Part shown: one piece after another, positions 62,071 to 64,000 of the stretch
How positions within the stretch are numbered: the first letter of the stretch is position 1
How the letters are laid out: each line of letters starts with the position of its first letter
From: Terriglobales bacterium
Lineage (GTDB): Bacteria; Acidobacteriota; Terriglobia; Terriglobales; Acidobacteriaceae
Length of the DNA: 64,000 nt
Direction: 5' to 3'
Assembly (NCBI GenBank): GCA_035764005.1
Contig: DASTZZ010000031.1
Location: 98,587 to 162,586, forward strand
Notes under the pieces: generated by a model
Databases searched by the model: none
The model's input: the letters and a program-made list of their open reading frames with translations, nothing else
Told to the model about the DNA's origin: nothing
Made by a program: the position numbers and the translations under genes

Positions 62071-62367
62071 TTACACGCCCTGTCCCATCGCTCGAAGGCT
62101 TTCCGCGTCGGAGAGGACAACGATTTCAGTCTCAGGGCTGAATTCCAGCAACAGATCCTGCAGCGAATTTTCCTCAGCGGCTGCCCGCGTTGTCGGCAGC
62201 ACAAGATAAGCTGGCTTGTATTGTTTCGCAAATTCCACGGCAGCCGCCGCGGTACGCGCGATTAGAAGGCATCCATCAGTTCCTGCTAGTTCCATTGCCG
62301 AATGGCGGATAGCGCTAGAGTCGCTGTCGAGCAGCAGTACGAACTTCGCAGTTTTCTTCATGTGCAT
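62071..62367 (-). CDS. Degenerate receiver-like protein
   Basis: A 98-residue CheY-fold protein with FVLLLDSDSSAIRH at the acidic-pair position, but where the phosphoacceptor Asp belongs the text is AYLVLPTTRAAAEE, so phosphorylation is unlikely; IVVLSDAESL replaces the T/S loop. A pseudo-receiver may bind a partner constitutively. ATG 62367 with GGGGAAC about 8 bp upstream is preferred to longer in-frame starts. Confidence 0.7.
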   Translation of the reverse strand: MHMKKTAKFVLLLDSDSSAIRHSAMELAGTDGCLLIARTAAAAVEFAKQYKPAYLVLPTTRAAAEENSLQDLLLEFSPETEIVVLSDAESLRAMGQGV

Positions 62368-62594
62368 CGGTTGTTCCCCGTTGATAAAGGAACAACCAGT
62401 CCGAAGCCGCAACTCCGGTAGAACCATTCCTCTATGCAGACTCTTCCACCGTACCCGACAAAACTGGTTGAGCAAATCCAACCAACGTGGGGTCGTGCAA
62501 TGTCGATTTACGAATCCTTAATTGCCCAATGTGCATCTTCCGTTCTACTCTTGGGAAAGCAATCCAGGGTTGAAGTCCAACTTCGGTGTACCGT

Positions 62595-62807
62595 ATGGCA
62601 CACGGCTCCCAATTTTTGCGCACGCCGAACCGGAGCAACCCGGAGATTACCGACTCTTTCTGCGTCGAATGCCAGACATTCATTGGGGCCTCGCCGCGTC
62701 CGAGCCTGCTTCAACTAATGGAAGAGGCGCATTCGTGTCCGCATGATGAGGTCAGGGCGAAGCCGGCAAAGCGACGCACAATGCGCGCTCCTAAACGAGA
62801 CAAATGA
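62595..62807 (+). CDS. Small Cys/His-rich hypothetical protein
   Basis: A 70-residue frame; FCVECQTFIGASPRPSLLQLMEEAHSCPHDE has CxxC and HxCxxH ligands typical of small zinc-binding domains, with a basic tail. ATG 62595 is used (GTG 62586 is possible). The composition argues for coding, but overlapping frames exist on both strands and there is no strong ribosome site. Confidence 0.5.
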   Translation: MAHGSQFLRTPNRSNPEITDSFCVECQTFIGASPRPSLLQLMEEAHSCPHDEVRAKPAKRRTMRAPKRDK

Positions 62808-62940
62808 TGCCGGCGCGTTTTGTCTAAGGTTTCGCTCTTAACACGTCCGATGGCCTGCTATTCGGCCCGAATTTGAGCCCGAAGACCCGCCATAATTGCT
62901 AAAATTGTGAGCGTCTCCTGACATTCGGAAGCGTTCTATT

Positions 62941-63636
62941 TTGATCGAACTCGCACCCTCGATTCTCTCGGCGGACTTTGCTCATCTGGCCGACAATGTT
63001 CTGGCTGCGATCAAAGGTGGAGCTACGATCATCCATCTCGACGTGATGGACGGGCATTTCGTGCCCAACCTCACGATTGGACCTCCGATTGTGAGATGGC
63101 TGCGTCCGGTCACTGATGCGGTCTTTGACGTTCATCTGATGATCGAGAATCCGGATCAATTCATTCCAGACTTTGCTGCCGCCGGCGCAAATTGGATGTC
63201 AGTGCATCAGGAAGCCTGCGTACATCTGAATCGCACACTGACATTGATCAAAGAGCATGGCTGCCAACCGGGCGTGGTGATCAATCCAGCCACTCCGGTC
63301 GAGACGCTCACAGAAGTGCTCGACATGGTAAACCTGGTGCTGGTCATGTCGGTGAATCCAGGATTTGGCGGGCAAAAATTCATTCCAGGCGCGCTCCACA
63401 AGATCGCGAAGCTGGCGAGGATCCGCGAGGAGCGTGGGCTGAACTTTCGCATCGAGGTCGATGGAGGCGTTGCTCACGACACCGTCGGTGAGATAGTGCG
63501 TGCGGGAGCGGAGCTGCTGGTCGCCGGCAGCGCAGTCTTCGATGGTCACGATATTACGGCGAATGCGCGGAGTTTGCTCAAGGCCGCAACCGAAGCAGTT
63601 CCCGAAGCGAGACTGGCAGGGGTAATAAGAACTTAA
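62941..63636 (+). CDS. rpe: Ribulose-phosphate 3-epimerase
   Basis: A 231-residue TIM-barrel epimerase of the pentose-phosphate pathway: APSILSADFAHLADNV, IHLDVMDGHFVPNLTIGPPIV (metal Asp/His), VHLMIENPD, VLVMSVNPGFGGQKFIP and IEVDGGV are complete; length normal. TTG start at 62941. It complements zwf at 11 kb. It precedes bamD by 38 bp and the two are probably one transcript. Confidence 0.95.
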   Translation: MIELAPSILSADFAHLADNVLAAIKGGATIIHLDVMDGHFVPNLTIGPPIVRWLRPVTDAVFDVHLMIENPDQFIPDFAAAGANWMSVHQEACVHLNRTLTLIKEHGCQPGVVINPATPVETLTEVLDMVNLVLVMSVNPGFGGQKFIPGALHKIAKLARIREERGLNFRIEVDGGVAHDTVGEIVRAGAELLVAGSAVFDGHDITANARSLLKAATEAVPEARLAGVIRT

Positions 63637-63674
63637 GTTACGCGAGCTGAGGAGCTTCGCAGCTAAGGATTTCT

Positions 63675-64000
63675 ATGATTCATCGCAGTACCACAATCGC
63701 ACTTGCTCTCGGAATGGCCGTGATAGCCGCCGGTTGTCATCACAACAAGGTCAACAACCCAATTGCCAATGTTGACTCCAAGCAACCGGACAAGGTCCTC
63801 TTTGACCGCGCCATGGACGCGATGAAGCACGGCAAATACGACGTCGCGCGCATCACGCTGCAGACGCTGATCAACACTTATCCCGATTCGGAATTCATCG
63901 CCCGCGCCAAGCTGGCAGTCGGGGATTCCTGGTATGCCGAGGGCACCACGGCCGCATACCAGCAGGCTGAAGTCGAGTACAAGGACTTCATCACGTTCTT
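63675..64000 (+). CDS. bamD: Outer-membrane assembly lipoprotein BamD (5' part only)
   Basis: The frame is open from ATG 63675 to the right edge (108 residues). Signal peptide with lipobox IAAGC (about residues 18-22), so a lipoprotein; then TPR-like helices FDRAMDAMKHGKYDVARITLQTLINTYPDSEFIARAKLAVGDSWY typical of BamD/ComL. BamD helps insert beta-barrel proteins. AAGGA lies 5-9 bp before the ATG. The 3' part is outside the window. Confidence 0.85.
   Translation, partial: MIHRSTTIALALGMAVIAAGCHHNKVNNPIANVDSKQPDKVLFDRAMDAMKHGKYDVARITLQTLINTYPDSEFIARAKLAVGDSWYAEGTTAAYQQAEVEYKDFITF

Noticed and set aside
62508..62714. 68-codon minus-strand frame overlapping the small Cys/His-rich gene
   Set aside because: No motif or ribosome site; the plus-strand frame has a zinc-ligand pattern.

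Overview
The window is a bacterial chromosome segment of moderately high GC (upper fifties by eye) with dense, mostly housekeeping genes in short operons on both strands. Gene content and layout (rsmG-parA-parB with parS sites, a PurA/BirA/CoaX cluster, rpe followed by bamD, molybdopterin oxidoreductase, Gram-negative envelope genes such as a PagL-like deacylase and BamD) and the many palindromic intergenic repeats fit an acidobacterium (Terriglobia-like). That assignment is inference from general resemblance; there is no rRNA here to test it. I saw no rRNA, tRNA, CRISPR array, prophage or insertion sequence.

Layout. 1-10 kb: a pstS-like gene cut by the left edge, an RlmD/TrmA-type RNA methyltransferase, a CPA2 antiporter, a periplasmic adenosine deaminase homologue, galU and an orphan hydantoinase B. 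10-14.5 kb: a 16-residue lysine-rich mini-gene with its own signals, nadC, then zwf-glk-DUF3037. 14.5-18.3 kb: a nested palindrome cluster, then rsmG, three perfect 16-bp parS palindromes, DnaA-box-like sites and parAB, a candidate origin-proximal partition locus. 18.8-25.2 kb: an atypical Nramp transporter, an NtrY-like kinase, thiC without a visible TPP riboswitch, and a membrane-anchored peroxiredoxin-like gene whose in-frame TGA sits exactly where the family has its catalytic Cys. A hairpin follows at the spacing expected for a bacterial SECIS, so I read it as a selenoprotein. 25.7-37.5 kb: coaD, an aspartate-type aminotransferase, polysaccharide deacetylase, deoxynucleoside kinase, hemB, sppA and a pcrA-type helicase. 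37.6-46.5 kb: manC, an alpha/beta hydrolase, a PagL-like protein, a DMT exporter, a lone receiver, a class III aminotransferase, yraN and galT. 46.7-57 kb: molybdopterin oxidoreductase, then the leftward group acyltransferase-purA-birA-orf-coaX, then pgsA and lpdA. 57.3-64 kb: a three-gene envelope/stress operon, a C4 zinc-ribbon protein, an unusual operon of a membrane histidine-box protein without ATPase domain plus a receiver, a LolA-like protein, a degenerate receiver, rpe and bamD (cut by the right edge).

How it fits together. galU, galT, manC and glk/zwf feed nucleotide-sugar and pentose-phosphate metabolism, joined by rpe; coaD, coaX and birA belong to CoA and biotin use; nadC, hemB and thiC make cofactors. 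Intergenic space is rich in repeats: palindromes around CGAACACGAAGG, roughly 110-140 bp palindromes bounded by TGTCATTCCGAACG, short GC palindromes of the type GCGGCTTTAGCCGC, and GCAATAGGC-type tandem repeats, one related tract lying inside pcrA.

Most interesting: the candidate selenocysteine peroxiredoxin (24572-25135), the ATPase-less histidine-box/receiver operon (59701-60551), the 16-codon mini-gene (9939-9989), the parS/DnaA-box cluster (15932-17014) and the Nramp homologue lacking the canonical metal-site residues.
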